64,000 bases of DNA, from NCBI RefSeq assembly GCF_029227915.1, contig NC_079877.1, positions 33,321,851 to 33,385,850 of the forward strand, in the 5' to 3' direction. Of this stretch, positions 39,101 to 52,146 are shown in pieces. The notes beneath the pieces were generated by a model. The model worked only from the letters and a program-made list of their open reading frames with translations. It was not told the DNA's origin and did not search any database. The DNA comes from Hydractinia symbiolongicarpus. Taxonomy: Eukaryota; Cnidaria; Hydrozoa; Anthoathecata; Hydractiniidae. The position numbers were made by a program, and so were the translations under genes. Numbering within the stretch: position 1 is the first letter of the stretch; every line of letters starts with the position of its first letter.

Positions 39101-40981
39101 ATAGTCAAAAGTATACAAAGAAAGTACCCAGGAAGTAAACTGATTTCCCAAACGATATTTTATATTATTTTTTCACCACTAAAACGCATGAGACTTGTAG
39201 TCTTTAAAAATGTTTTCATTTTTGATGAGACGCTTAATGAAAGTGGTTTAATCGCCGGCAAACGAAAACCCGCGATTTCCCGTAAATCCCGGGTTTGGCC
39301 CGTATAGTCGAATGTATACAAAGAAAGTACCCTGTGAGTAAACTCATTTCCAAAACGATTTTTTAAAGTATATTTTCACCACTAAAACGCATGAGACTTG
39401 TAGTTTTCAAAAATGTTTTCATTTTTGATGAGACGCTGATTAAAAGAAGTTTAATAACCGGCAAACGAAAACCCGCCATTTCCTGTAAACCCCGAACTCG
39501 GCCCGTATAGTCAAAAGTATACAAAGAAAGTACCCAGGGAGTAAACTGATTTCCTAAACGATTTTTTATATTATTTTTTCACCACTAAAACGCATGAGAC
39601 TTGTAGTTTTCAAAAATGTTTTCATTTTTGATGAGACGCTTATTGAAAGAGGTTTAATCGCCGGCAAACGAAAACCCGCGATTTCCCGTAAATCCCGGGC
39701 TTGGCCCGTATAGTCAAAAGTATACAAAGAAAGTACCCTGTGAGTAAACTCATTTCCAGAACGTTTTTTTAAATTATTTTTTCACCACTGTAACGCATAA
39801 GACTTGTAGTTTTCAGAAATGTTTTTATTTTTTATGAGACGCTTAGAGAAAGTGGTTTAATCGCCGGCAAACGAAAACCCGCGATTTCCCGTAAATCCCG
39901 GGTTTGGCCCGTATAGTCGAATGTATACAAAGAAAGTACCCTGTGAGTAAACTCATTTCCAAAACGATTTTGTAAAGTATATTTTCACCACTAAAACGCA
40001 TGAGACTTGTAGTTTTCAAAAATGTTTTCATTTTTGATGAGACGCTGATTAAAAGAAGTTTAATCGCCGGCAAACGAAAACCCGCCATTTCCCGTAAACC
40101 CGAACTCGGCCCGTATTGTCAAAAGTATACAAAGAAAGTACCCAGGGAGTAAACTGATTTCCCAAACGATTTTTTATATTATTTTTTCACCACTAAAACG
40201 CATGAGACTTGTAGTATTCAAAAATGTTTTCATTTTTGATGAGACGCTTAATGAAAGTGGTTTAATCGCCGGCAAACGAAAACCCGCGATTTCCTGTAAA
40301 TCCCGGGTTTGGCCCGTATAGTCGAATGTATACAAAGAAAGTACCCTGTGAGTAAACTCATTTCCAAAACGATTTTTTAAAGTATATTTTCACCACTAAA
40401 ACGCACGAGACTTGTAGTATTCAAAATTTTTTTCATTTTTGATGAGACGCTGATTAAAAGAAGTTTAATCGCCGGCAAACGAAAACCCGCCATTTCCTGT
40501 AAACCCCGAACTCGGCCCGTATAGTCTAAAGTATACAAAGAAAGTACCCAGGGAGTAAACTGATTTCCAAAACGATTTTTTATATTATTTTTTCACCACT
40601 AAAACACATGAGACTTGTAGTTTTCAAAAATGTTTTCATTTTTGATGAGACGCTTATTGAAAGAAGTTTAATCGCCGCAAACGAAAACCCGCCATTTCCC
40701 GTAAACCCCGAACTCGGCCCGTATAGTCAAAAGTATACAAAGAAAGTACCCAGGGAGTAAACTGATTTCCCAAACGATTTTTTATATTAATTTTTCACCA
40801 CTAAAACGCATGAGACTTGTAGTTTTTAAAAATGTTTTCATTTTTGATGAGACGCTTATTGAAAGAGGTTTAATCGCCGGCAAACGAAAACCCGCGATTT
40901 CCCGTAAATCCCGGGCTTGGCCCGTATAGTCAAAAGTATACAAAGAAAGTACCCTGTGAGTAAACTCATTTCCAGAACGAT
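36117..40981 (+). repeat. 2434-bp (12-mer) tandem duplication
   Basis: Bases 36117-38550 recur at 38551 to about 40970. The order is S1, S2/S3 hybrid, S1 (CAGGAAG), S4 (GTAGTCTTTAAAAATG), S1 (AATAACCGG), S2, S8 (CACTGTAACGC), S1 (202 bp), S4 (GTAGTATTC), S1 (GCACGAG), S1 hybrid (202 bp, CGCCGCAAACG), S2 (TTATATTAATTTTTC). A private change in copy 2 is T at 40427. The copies separate at the end of the last S2: CCAAAACG near 38540 versus CCAGAACG near 40975. Confidence 0.88.
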
Positions 40982-43900
40982 TTTTTAATATATTTTTTCA
41001 CCACTAAAACGCATAAGACTTGTAGTTTTTAGAAATGTTTTTATTTTTTATGAGACGCTTAATGAGAGTGGTTTAATCGCCGGCAAACGAAAACCCGCGA
41101 TTTCCCGTAAATCCCGGGTTTGGCCCGTATAGTCGAATGTATACAAAGAAAGTACCCTGTGAGTAAACTCATTTCCAAAACGATTTTTTAAAGTATCTTT
41201 TCACCACTAAAACGCATGAGACTTGTAGTTTTCAAAAATGTTTTCATTTTTGATGAGACGCTGATTAAAAGAAGTTTAATCGCCGGCAAACGAAAACCCG
41301 CGATTTCCCGTAAATCCCGGGTTTGGCCCGTATAGTCGAATGTATACAAAGAAAGTACCCTGTGAGTAAACTCATTTCCAAAACGATTTTGTAAAGTATA
41401 TTTTCACCACTAAAACGCATAAGACTTGTAGTTTTCAGAAATGTTTTTATTTTTGATGAGACGCTGATTAAAAGAAGTTTAATCGCCGGCAAACGAAAAC
41501 CCGCTATTTCCCGTAAATCCCGGGTTTGGCCCGTATAGTCGAATGTATACAAAGAAAGTACCCTGTGAGTAAACTCATTTCCAAAACGATTTTTTAAAGT
41601 ATCTTTTCACCACTAAAACGCATGAGACTTGTAGTTTTCAAAAATGTTTTCATTTTTGATGAGACGCTGATTAAAAGAAGTTTAATCGCCGGCAAACGAA
41701 AACCCGCCATTTCCCGTAAACCCCGAACTCGGCCCGTATAGTCAAAAGTATACAAAGAAAGTACCCAGGGAGTAAACTGATTTCCCAAACGATTTTTTAA
41801 ATTATTTTTTCACCACTAAAACGCATGAGACTTGTAGTTTTCAAAAATGTTTTCATTTTTGATGAGACGCTTATTGAAAGAGGTTTAATCGCCGGCAAAC
41901 GAAAACCCGCGATTTCCCGTAAATCCCGGGTTTGGCCCGTATAGTCGAATGTATACAAAGAAAGTACCCTGTGAGTAAACTCATTTCCAAAACGATTTTT
42001 TAAAGTATCTTTTCACCACTAAAACGCATGAGACTTGTAGTTTTCAAAAATGTTTTCATTTTTGATGAGACGCTGATTAAAAGAAGTTTAATCGCCGGCA
42101 AACGAAAACCCGCCATTTCCCGTAAACCCCGAACTCGGCCCGTATAGTCAAAAGTATACAAAGAAAGTACCCAGGAAGTAAACTGATTTCCCAAACGATT
42201 TTTTATATTATTTTTTCACCACTAAAACGCATGAGACTTGTAGTATTCAAAAATGTTTTCATTTTTGATGAGACGCTTAATGAAAGTGGTTTAATCGCCG
42301 GCAAACGAAAACCCGCGATTTCCTGTAAATCCCGGGTTTGGCCCGTATAGTCGAATGTATACAAAGAAAGTACCCTGTGAGTAAACTCATTTCCAAAACG
42401 ATTTTTTAAAGTATATTTTCACCACTAAAACGCACGAGACTTGTAGTATTCAAAAATTTTTTCATTTTTGATGAGACGCTGATTAAAAGAAGTTTAATCG
42501 CCGGCAAACGAAAACCCGCCATTTCCTGTAAACCCCGAACTCGGCCCGTATAGTCTAAAGTATACAAAGAAAGTACCCAGGGAGTAAACTGATTTCCAAA
42601 ACGATTTTTTATATTATTTTTTCACCACTAAAACACATGAGACTTGTAGTTTTCAAAAATGTTTTCATTTTTGATGAGACGCTTATTGAAAGAAGTTTAA
42701 TCGCCGCAAACGAAAACCCGCCATTTCCCGTAAACCCCGAACTCGGCCCGTATAGTCAAAAGTATACAAAGAAAGTACCCAGGGAGTAAACTGATTTCCC
42801 AAACGATTTTTTATATTAATTTTTCACCACTAAAACGCATGAGACTTGTAGTTTTTAAAAATGTTTTCATTTTTGATGAGACGCTTATTGAAAGAGGTTT
42901 AATCGCCGGCAAACGAAAACCCGCGATTTCCCGTAAATCCCGGGCTTGGCCCGTATAGTCAAAAGTATACAAAGAAAGTACCCTGTGAGTAAACTCATTT
43001 CCAGAACGATTTTTTAATATATTTTTTCACCACTAAAACGCATAAGACTTGTAGTTTTTAGAAATGTTTTTATTTTTTATGAGACGCTTAATGAGAGTGG
43101 TTTAATCGCCGGCAAACGAAAACCCGCGATTTCCCGTAAATCCCGGGTTTGGCCCGTATAGTCGAATGTATACAAAGAAAGTACCCTGTGAGTAAACTCA
43201 TTTCCAAAACGATTTTTTAAAGTATCTTTTCACCACTAAAACGCATGAGACTTGTAGTTTTCAAAAATGTTTTCATTTTTGATGAGACGCTGATTAAAAG
43301 AAGTTTAATCGCCGGCAAACGAAAACCCGCGATTTCCCGTAAATCCCGGGTTTGGCCCGTATAGTCGAATGTATACAAAGAAAGTACCCTGTGAGTAAAC
43401 TCATTTCCAAAACGATTTTGTAAAGTATATTTTCACCACTAAAACGCATAAGACTTGTAGTTTTCAGAAATGTTTTTATTTTTGATGAGACGCTGATTAA
43501 AAGAAGTTTAATCGCCGGCAAACGAAAACCCGCTATTTCCCGTAAATCCCGGGTTTGGCCCGTATAGTCGAATGTATACAAAGAAAGTACCCTGTGAGTA
43601 AACTCATTTCCAAAACGATTTTTTAAAGTATCTTTTCACCACTAAAACGCATGAGACTTGTAGTTTTCAAAAATGTTTTCATTTTTGATGAGACGCTGAT
43701 TAAAAGAAGTTTAATCGCCGGCAAACGAAAACCCGCCATTTCCCGTAAACCCCGAACTCGGCCCGTATAGTCAAAAGTATACAAAGAAAGTACCCAGGGA
43801 GTAAACTGATTTCCCAAACGATTTTTTAAATTATTTTTTCACCACTAAAACGCATGAGACTTGTAGTTTTCAAAAATGTTTTCATTTTTGATGAGACGCT

Positions 43901-44231
43901 TATTGAAAGAGGTTTAATCGCCGGCAAACGAAAACCCGCGATTTCCCGTAAATCCCGGGTTTGGCCCGTATAGTCGAATGTATACAAAGAAAGTACCCTG
44001 TGAGTAAACTCATTTCCAAAACGATTTTTTAAAGTATCTTTTCACCACTAAAACGCATGAGACTTGTAGTTTTCAAAAATGTTTTCATTTTTGATGAGAC
44101 GCTGATTAAAAGAAGTTTAATCGCCGGCAAACGAAAACCCGCCATTTCCCGTAAACCCCGAACTCGGCCCGTATAGTCAAAAGTATACAAAGAAAGTACC
44201 CAGGAAGTAAACTGATTTCCCAAACGATTTT
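40174..44231 (+). repeat. 2029-bp (10-mer) tandem duplication overlapping the 12-mer
   Basis: Bases from about 40174 to 42202 recur from 42203 to 44231. The order is S4 (GTAGTATTC), S1 (GCACGAG), S1 hybrid (CGCCGCAAACG), S2, S3 (ATGAGAGTGG), an S1/S3 hybrid (GATTAAAAGAAG then GGGTTTGG), an S3/S1/S3 hybrid (GCATAAG, GATTAAAAGAAG, GGGTTTGG), S1, S2/S3 hybrid, S1 (CAGGAAG). Its first four monomers are also the last four of the 36.1-41.0 kb 12-mer, so they occur three times, at 37740, 40174 and 42203. Confidence 0.87.
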
Positions 44232-47200
44232 TTATATTATTTTTTCACCACTAAAACGCATGAGACTTGTAGTCTTTAAAAATGTTTTCATTTTTGATGA
44301 GACGCTTAATGAAAGTGGTTTAATCGCCGGTAAACGAAAACCCGCGATTTCCCGTAAATCCCGGGTTTGGCCCGTATAGTCGAATGTATACAAAGAAAGT
44401 ACCCTGTGAGTAAACTCATTTCCAAAACGATTTTTTAAAGTATATTTTCACCACTAAAACGCATGAGACTTGTAGTTTTCAAAAATGTTTTAATTTTTGA
44501 TGAGACGCTGATTAAAAGAAGTTTAATCGCCGGCAAACGAAAACCCGCCATTTCCTGTAAACCCCGAACTCGGCCCGTATAGTCAAAAGTATACAAAGAA
44601 AGTACCCAGGGAGTAAACTGATTTCCTAAACGATTTTTTATATTATTTTTTCACCACTAAAACGCATGAGACTTGTAGTTTTCAAAAATGTTTTCATTTT
44701 TGATGAGACGCTTATTGAAAGAGGTTTAATCGCCGGCAAACGAAAACCCGCGATTTCCCGTAAATCCCGGGCTTGGCCCGTATAGTCAAAAGTATACAAA
44801 GAAAGTACCCTGTGAGTAAACTCATTTCCAGAACGATTTTTTAAATTATTTTTTCACCACTATAACGCATAAGACTTGTAGTTTTCAGAAATGTTTTTAT
44901 TTTTTATGAGACGCTTAGAGAAAGTGGTTTAATCGCCGGCAAACGAAAACCCGCGATTTCCCGTAAATCCCGGGTTTGGCCCGTATAGTCGAATGTATAC
45001 AAAGAAAGTACCCTGTGAGTAAACTCATTTCCCAAACGATTTTTTAAAGTATATTTTCACCACTAAAACGCATGAGACTGGTAGTTTTCAAAAATGTTTT
45101 CATTTTTGATGTGACGCTGATTAAAAGAAGTTTAATCGCCGGCAAACGAAAACCCGCCATTTCCCGTAAACCCCGAACTCGGCCCGTATAGTCAAAAGTA
45201 TACAAAGAAAGTACCCAGGGAGTAAACTGATTTCCCAAACGATTTTTTAAAGTATATTTTCACCACTAAAACGCATGAGACTTGTAGTTTTCAAAAATGT
45301 TTTCGTTTTTGATGAGACGCTGATTAAAAGAAGTTTAATCGCCGGCAAACGAAAACCCGCCATTTCCCGTAAATCCGAACTGGGCCCGTATTGTCAAAAG
45401 TATACAAAGAAAGTACCCAGGGAGTAAACTGATTTCCCAAACGATTTTTTATATTATTTTTTCACCACTAAAACGCATGAGACATGTAGTTTTCAAAAAT
45501 GTTTTCATTTTTGATGAGACGCTTAATGAAAGTGGTTTAATCGCCGGCAAACGAAAACCCGCGATTTCCCGTAAATCCCGGGTTTGGCCTGTATAGTCGA
45601 ATGTATACAAAGAAAGTACCCTGTGAGTAAACTCATTTCCAAAACGATTTTTTAAAGTATATTTTCACCACTAAAACGCATGAGACTTGTAGTTTTCAAA
45701 AATGTTTACATTTTTGATGAGACGCTGATTAAAAGAAGTTTAATCGCCGGCAAACGAAAACCCGCCATTTCCCGTAAACCCCGAACTCGGCCCGTATAGT
45801 CAAAAGTATACAAAGAAAGTACCCAGGGAGTAAACTGATTTTCCAAACGATTTTTTATATTATTTTTTCACCACTAAAACGCATGAGACTTGTAGTTTTC
45901 AAAAATGTTTTCATTTTTGATGAGACGCTTAATGAAAGTGGTTTAATCGCCGGCAAACGAAAACCCGCGATTTCCCGTAAATCCCGGGTTTGGCCCGTAT
46001 AGTCGAATGTATACAAAGAAAGTACCCTGTGAGTAAACTCATTTCCAAAACGATTTTTTAAAGTATATTTTCACCACTAAAACGCATGAGACTTGTAGTT
46101 TTCAAAAATGTTTTCATTTTTGATGAGACGCTGATTAAAAGAAGTTTAATCGCCGGCAAACGAAAACCCGCCATTTCCCGTAAACCCCGAACTCGGCCCG
46201 TATAGTCAAAAGTATACAAAGAAAGTACCCAGGGAGTAAACTGATTTCCCAAACGATTTTTTATATTATTTTTTCACCACTAAAACGCATGAGACTTGTA
46301 GTTTTCAAAAATGTTTTCATTTTTGATGAGACGCTTATTGAAAGAGGTTTAATCGCCGGCAAACGAAAACCCGCGATTTCCCGTAAATCCCGGGTTTGGC
46401 CCGTATAGTCGAATGTATACAAAGAAAGTACCCTGTGAGTAAACTCATTTCCAAAACGATTTTTTAAAGTATCTTTTCACCACTAAAACGCATGAGACTT
46501 GTAGTTTTCAAAAATGTTTTCATTTTTGATGAGACGCTGATTAAAAGAAGTTTAATCGCCGGCAAACGAAAACCCGTCATTTCCCGTAAACCCCGAACTC
46601 GGCCCGTATAGTCAAAAGTATACAAAGAAAGTACCCAGGAAGTAAACTGATTTCCCAAACGATTTTTTATATTATTTTTTCACCACTAAAACGCATGAGA
46701 CTTGTAGTCTTCAAAAATGTTTTCATTTTTGATGAGACGCTTAATGAAAGTGGTTTAATCGCCGGCAAACGAAAACCCGCGATTTCCCGTAAATCCCGGG
46801 TTTGGCCCGTATAGTCGAATGTATACAAAGAAAGTACCCTGTGAGTAAACTCATTTCCAAAACGATTTTTTAAAGTATATTTTCACCACTAAAACGCATG
46901 AGACTTGTAGTTTTCAAAAATGTTTTCATTTTTGATGAGACGCTGATTAAAAGAAGTTTAATCGCCGGCAAACGAAAACCCGCCATTTCCTGTAAACCCC
47001 GAACTCGGCCCGTATAGTCAAAAGTATACAAAGAAAGTACCCAGGGAGTAAACTGATTTCCTAAACGATTTTTTATATTATTTTTTCACCACTAAAACGC
47101 ATGAGACTTGTAGTTTTCAAAAATGTTTTCATTTTTGATGAGACGCTTATTGAAAGAAGTTTAATCGCCGGCAAACGAAAACCCGCGATTTCCCGTAAAT

Positions 47201-49145
47201 CCCGGGCTTGGCCCGTATAGTCAAAAGTATACAAAGAAAGTACCCTGTGAGTAAACTCATTTCCAGAACGATTTTTTAAATTATTTTTTCACCACTATAA
47301 CGCATAAGACTTGTAGTTTTCAGAAATGTTTTTATTTTTTATGAGACGCTTAGAGAAAGTGGTTTAATCGCCGGCAAACGAAAACCCGCGATTTCCCGTA
47401 AATCCCGGGTTTGGCCCGTATAGTCGAATGTATACAAAGAAAGTACCCTGTGAGTAAACTCATTTCCAAAACGATTTTTTAAAGTATATTTTCACCACTA
47501 AAACGCATGAGACTGGTAGTTTTCAAAAATGTTTTCATTTTTGATGAGACGCTGATTAAAAGAAGTTTAATCGCCGGCAAACGAAAACCCGCCATTTCCC
47601 GTAAACCCCGAACTCGGCCCGTATAGTCAAAAGTATACAAAGAAAGTACCCAGGGAGTAAACTGATTTCCCAAACGATTTTTTAAAGTATATTTTCACCA
47701 CTAAAACGCATGAGACTTGTAGTTTTCAAAAATGTTTTCATTTTTGATGAGACGCTGATTAAAAGAAGTTTAATCGCCGGCAAACGAAAACCCGCCATTT
47801 CCCGTAAATCCGAACTCGCCCCGTATTGTCAAAAGTATACAAAGAAAGTACCCAGGGAGTAAACTGATTTCCCAAACGATTTTTTATATTATTTTTTCAC
47901 CACTAAAACGCATGAGACTTGTAGTTTTCAAAAATGTTTTCATTTTTGATGAGACGCTTAATGAAAGTGGTTTAATCGCCGGCAAACGAAAACCCGCGAT
48001 TTCCCGTAAATCCCGGGTTTGGCCCGTATAGTCGAATGTATACAAAGAAAGTACCCTGTGAGTAAACTCATTTCCAAAACGATTTTTTAAAGTATATTTT
48101 CACCACTAAAACGCATGAGACTTGTAGTTTTCAAAAATGTTTTCATTTTGGATGAGACGCTGATTAAAAGAAGTTTAATCGCCGGCAAACGAAAACCCGC
48201 CATTTCCCGTAAACCTCGAACTCGGCCCGTATAGTCAAAAGTATACAAAGAAAGTACCCAGGGAGTAAACTGATTTCCCAAACGATTTTTTATATTATTT
48301 TTTCACCACTAAAACGCATGAGACTTGTAGTTTTCAAAAATGTTTTCATTTTTGATGAGACGCTTATTGAAAGAGGTTTAATCGCCGGCAAACGAAAACC
48401 CGCGATTTCCCGTAAATCCCGGGTTTGGCCCGTATAGTCGAATGTATACAAATAAAGTACCCTGTGAGTAAACTCATTTCCAAAACGATTTTTTAAAGTA
48501 TCTTTTCACCACTAAAACGCATGAGACTTGTAGTTTTCAAAAATGTTTTCATTTTTGATGAGACGCTGATTAAAAGAAGTTTAATCGCCGGCAAACGAAA
48601 ACCCGCCATTTCCCGTAAACCCCGAACTCGGCCCGTATAGTCAAAAGTATACAAAGAAAGTACCCAGGAAGTAAACTGATTTCCCAAACGATTTTTTATA
48701 TTATTTTTTCACCACTAAAACGCATGAGACTTGTAGTCTTCAAAAATGTTTTCATTTTTGATGAGACGCTTAATGAAAGTGGTTTAATCGCCGGCAAACG
48801 AAAACCCGCGATTTCCCGTAAATCCCGGGTTTGGCCCGTATAGTCGAATGTATACAAAGAAAGTACCCTGTGAGTAAACTCATTTCCAAAACGATTTTTT
48901 AAAGTATATTTTCACCACTAAAACGCATGAGACTTGTAGTTTTCAAAAATGTTTTCATTTTTGATGAGACGCTGATTAAAAGAAGTTTAATCGCCGGCAA
49001 ACGAAAACCCACCATTTCCTGTAAACCCCGAACTCTGCCCGTATAGTCAAAAGTATACAAAGAAAGTACCCAGGGAGTAAACTGATTTCCTAAACGATTT
49101 TTTATATTATTTTTTCACCACTAAAACGCATGAGACTTGTAGTTT

Positions 49146-49167
49146 TCAAAAATGTTTTCATTTTTGA
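49146..49167. other. Perfect 9-bp inverted repeat with TTTT loop (one example of many)
   Basis: The arms TCAAAAATG and CATTTTTGA are perfect reverse complements around a TTTT spacer, at idx 45-66 of the monomer. The example is from the S2 monomer at 49102. The same element is in essentially every S1, S2, S4, S5 and S6 monomer. S3, S7 and S8 monomers have A-to-G in the left arm and C-to-T at the first base of the right arm. It could extrude as a hairpin or cruciform in supercoiled DNA, or fold in a transcript. No function is shown. Confidence 0.85.
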
Positions 49168-49210
49168 TGAGACGCTTATTGAAAGAGGTTTAATCGCCGG
49201 CAAACGAAAA

Positions 49211-49244
49211 CCCGCGATTTCCCGTAAATCCCGGGCTTGGCCCG
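49211..49244 (+). other. Four helically spaced CCCG motifs (one example)
   Basis: CCCG starts at 49211, 49221, 49230 and 49241, spacings of 10, 9 and 11 bases, so all four face roughly one side of the helix. The motif cluster lies at idx 110-143 and is kept in S1, S2, S3, S4 and S8 even though the bases between the motifs differ among classes. When a motif is lost, it is mainly through C-to-T at the CpG (CCTG). It may be a protein-binding patch or the trace of an older 10-bp repeat. Confidence 0.7.
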
Positions 49245-49710
49245 TATAGTCAAAAGTATACAAAGAAAGTACCCTGTGAGTAAACTCATTTCCAGAACGA
49301 TTTTTTAAATTATTTTTTCACCACTATAACGCATAAGACTTGTAGTTTTCAGAAATGTTTTTATTTTTTATGAGACGCTTAGAGAAAGTGGTTTAATCGC
49401 CGGCAAACAAAAACCCGCGATTTCCCGTAAATCCCGGGTTTGGCCCGTATAGTCGAATGTATACAAAGAAAGTACCCTGTGAGTAAACTCATTTCCAAAA
49501 CGATTTTTTAAAGTATATTTTCACCACTAAAACGCATGAGACTGGTAGTTTTCAAAAATGTTTTCATTTTTGATGAGACGCTGATTAAAAGAAGTTTAAT
49601 CGCCGGCAAACGAAAACCCGCCATTTCCCGTAAACCCCGAACTCAGCCCGTATAGTCAAAAGTATACAAAGAAAGTACCCAGGGAGTAAACTGATTTCCC
49701 AAACGATTTT

Positions 49711-52146
49711 TTAAAGTATATTTTCACCACTAAAACGCATGAGACTTGTAGTTTTCAAAAATGTTTTCATTTTTGATGAGACGCTGATTAAAAGAAGTTT
49801 AATCGCCGGCAAACGAAAACCCGCCATTTCCCGTAAACCCCGAACTCGGCCCGTATAGTCAAAAGTATACAAAGAAAGTACCCAGGGAGTAAACTGATTT
49901 CCCAAACGATTTTTTATATTATTTTTTCACCACTAAAACGCATGAGACTTGTAGTTTTCAAAAATGTTTTCATTTTTGATGAGACGCTTATTGAAAGAGG
50001 TTTAATCGCCGGCAAACGAAAACCCGCGATTTCCCGTAAATCCCGGGCTTGGCCCGTATAGTCAAAAGTATACAAAGAAAGTACCCTGTGAGTAAACTCA
50101 TTTTCAGAACGATTTTTTAATATATTTTTTCACCACTAAAACGCATAAGACTTGTAGTTTTCAGAAATGTTTTTATTTTTGATGAGACGCTTAATGAAAG
50201 TGGTTTAATCGCCGGCAAACGAAAACCTGCGATTTCCCGTAAATCCCGGGTTTGGCCCGTATAGTCGAATGTATACAAAGAAAGTACCCTGTGAGTAAAC
50301 TCATTTCCAAAACGATTTTTTAAAGTATCTTTTCACCACTAAAACGCATGAGACTTGTAGTTTTCAAAAATGTTTTCATTTTTGATGAGACGCTGATTAA
50401 AAGAAGTTTAATCGCCGGCAAACGAAAACCCGCCATTTCCCGTAAACCCCGAACTCGGCCCGTATAGTCAAAAGTATACAAAGAAAGTACCCAGGGAGTA
50501 AACTGATTTCCCAAACGATTTTTTATTTTATTTTTTCACCACTAAAACGCATGAGACTTGTAGTTTTCAAAAATGTTTTCATTTTTGATGAGACGCTTAT
50601 TGAAAGAGGTTTAATCGCCGGCACACGAAAACCCGCGATTTTCCGTAAATCCCGGGCTTGGCCCGTATAGTCAAAAGTATACAAAGAAAGTACCCTGTGA
50701 GTAAACTCATTTCCAGAACGATTTTTTAATATATTTTTTCACCACTAAAACGCATAAGACTTGTAGTTTTCAGAAATGTTTTTATTTTTTATGAGACGCT
50801 TAGAGAAAGTGGTTTAATCGCCGGCAAACGAAAACCCGCGATTTCCCGTAAATCCCGGGTTTGGCCCGTATAGTCGAATGTATACAAAGAAAGTACCCTG
50901 TGAGTAAACGCATTTCCAAAACGATTTTTTAAAGTATATTTTCACCACTAAAACGCATGAGACTTGTAGTTTTCAAAAATGTTTTCATTTTTGATGAGAC
51001 GCTGATTAAAAGAAGTTTAATCGCCGGCAAACGAAAACCCGCCATTTCCCGTAAACCCCGAACTCGGCCCGTATAGTCAAAAGTATACAAAGAAAGTACC
51101 CAGGGAGTAAACTGATTTCCCAAACGATTTTTTATATTATTTTTTCACCACTAAAACGCATGAGACTTGTAGTTTTCAAAAATGTTTTCATTTTTGATGA
51201 GACGCTTATTGAAAGAGGTTTAATCGCCGGCAAACGAAAACCCGCGATTTCCCGTAAATCCCGGGCTTGGCCCGTATAGTCAAAAGTATACAAAGAAAGT
51301 ACCCTGTGAGTAAACTCATTTTCAGAACGATTTTTTAATATATTTTTTCACCACTAAAACGCATAAGACTTGTAGTTTTCAGAAATGTTTTTATTTTTGA
51401 TGAGACGCTTAATGAAAGTGGTTTAATCGCCGGCAAACGAAAACCTGCGATTTCCCGTAAATCCCGGGTTTGGCCCGTATAGTCGAATGTATACAAAGAA
51501 AGTACCCTGTGAGTAAACTCATTTCCAAAACGATTTTTTAAAGTATCTTTTCACCACTAAAACGCATGAGACTTGTAGTTTTCAAAAATGTTTTCATTTT
51601 TGATGAGACGCTGATTAAAAGAAGTTTAATCGCCGGCAAACGAAAACCCGCCATTTCCCGTAAACCCCGAACTCGGCCCGTATAGTCAAAAGTATACAAA
51701 GAAAGTACCCAGGGAGTAAACTGATTTCCCAAACGATTTTTTATTTTATTTTTTCACCACTAAAACGCATGAGACTTGTAGTTTTCAAAAATGTTTTCAT
51801 TTTTGATGAGACGCTTATTGAAAGAGGTTTAATCGCCGGCACACGAAAACCCGCGATTTTCCGTAAATCCCGGGCTTGGCCCGTATAGTCAAAAGTATAC
51901 AAAGAAAGTACCCTGTGAGTAAACTCATTTCCAGAACGATTTTTTAATATATTTTTTCACCACTAAAACGCATAAGACTTGTAGTTTTCAGAAATGTTTT
52001 TATTTTTTATGAGACGCTTAGAGAAAGTGGTTTAATCGCCGGCAAACGAAAACCCGCGATTTCCCGTAAATCCCGGGTTTGGCCCGTATAGTCGAATGTA
52101 TACAAAGAAAGTACCCTGTGAGTAAACGCATTTCCAAAACGATTTT
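49711..52146 (+). repeat. 1218-bp (6-mer) tandem duplication
   Basis: Bases from about 49711 to 50928 recur at 50929-52146: S1, S2 (CTCATTTTCAGAACG), S3, S1, S2 (linker TTATTTTATTTTTTC, GCACACG, GATTTTCCG), S8 followed by GAGTAAACGCATTTCC. The shared private marks show the duplication is recent. This is where the TTATTTTATTTT linker and the GCACACG S2 variant first appear. Both then persist to the right end. Confidence 0.87.
50117..50319 (+). repeat. Representative class S3 monomer
   Basis: S3 closes the basic S1-S2-S3 trimer. Diagnostic positions are the linker AAATTATTTTTTC or AATATATTTTTTC, GCATAAG, CAGAAATGTTTTTATTTTT (which weakens the hairpin), GCTTAATGAAAGTGG, CCTGCGATTT or CCCGCGATTT, CCCGGGTTTGG, GTCGAATG and CTCATTTCCAAAACG. 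The CCTGCG form is a CpG-to-TpG change of CCCGCG. Confidence 0.92.

Larger units (their letters stand above)
49102..49304 (+). repeat. Representative class S2 monomer
   Basis: S2 normally follows S1. Diagnostic positions are the linker TATATTATTTTTTC, GCATGAG, an intact hairpin, GCTTATTGAAAGAGG, CGCGATTTCCC, CCCGGGCTTGG, GTCAAAAG, and CTGTGAGTAAACTCATTTCC followed by AGAACG. A later sub-variant with GCACACG and GATTTTCCG is found only from about 50.5 kb to 63.3 kb and marks the youngest-looking end of the window. Confidence 0.92.
44029..49710 (+). repeat. HOR anchored on the CAGGAAG S1 variant (12- and 10-mer units)
   Basis: Units start at S1 monomers with CCAGGAAGTAAAC at 44029, 46464 and 48493. 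The first unit is 2435 bp (12 monomers), the second 2029 bp (10 monomers), and the third is broken. The order is S1, S4 (GTAGTCTT), S1 (TTCCTAAACG), S2, S8 (CACTATAACGC), S1 (GACTGGTAG), S1 (202 bp, ATTGTC), S4, S1, with an extra S4-S1 pair in the first unit only, then an S2/S3 hybrid. The 10-mer thus differs from the 12-mer by loss of one 406-bp pair. Confidence 0.86.
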
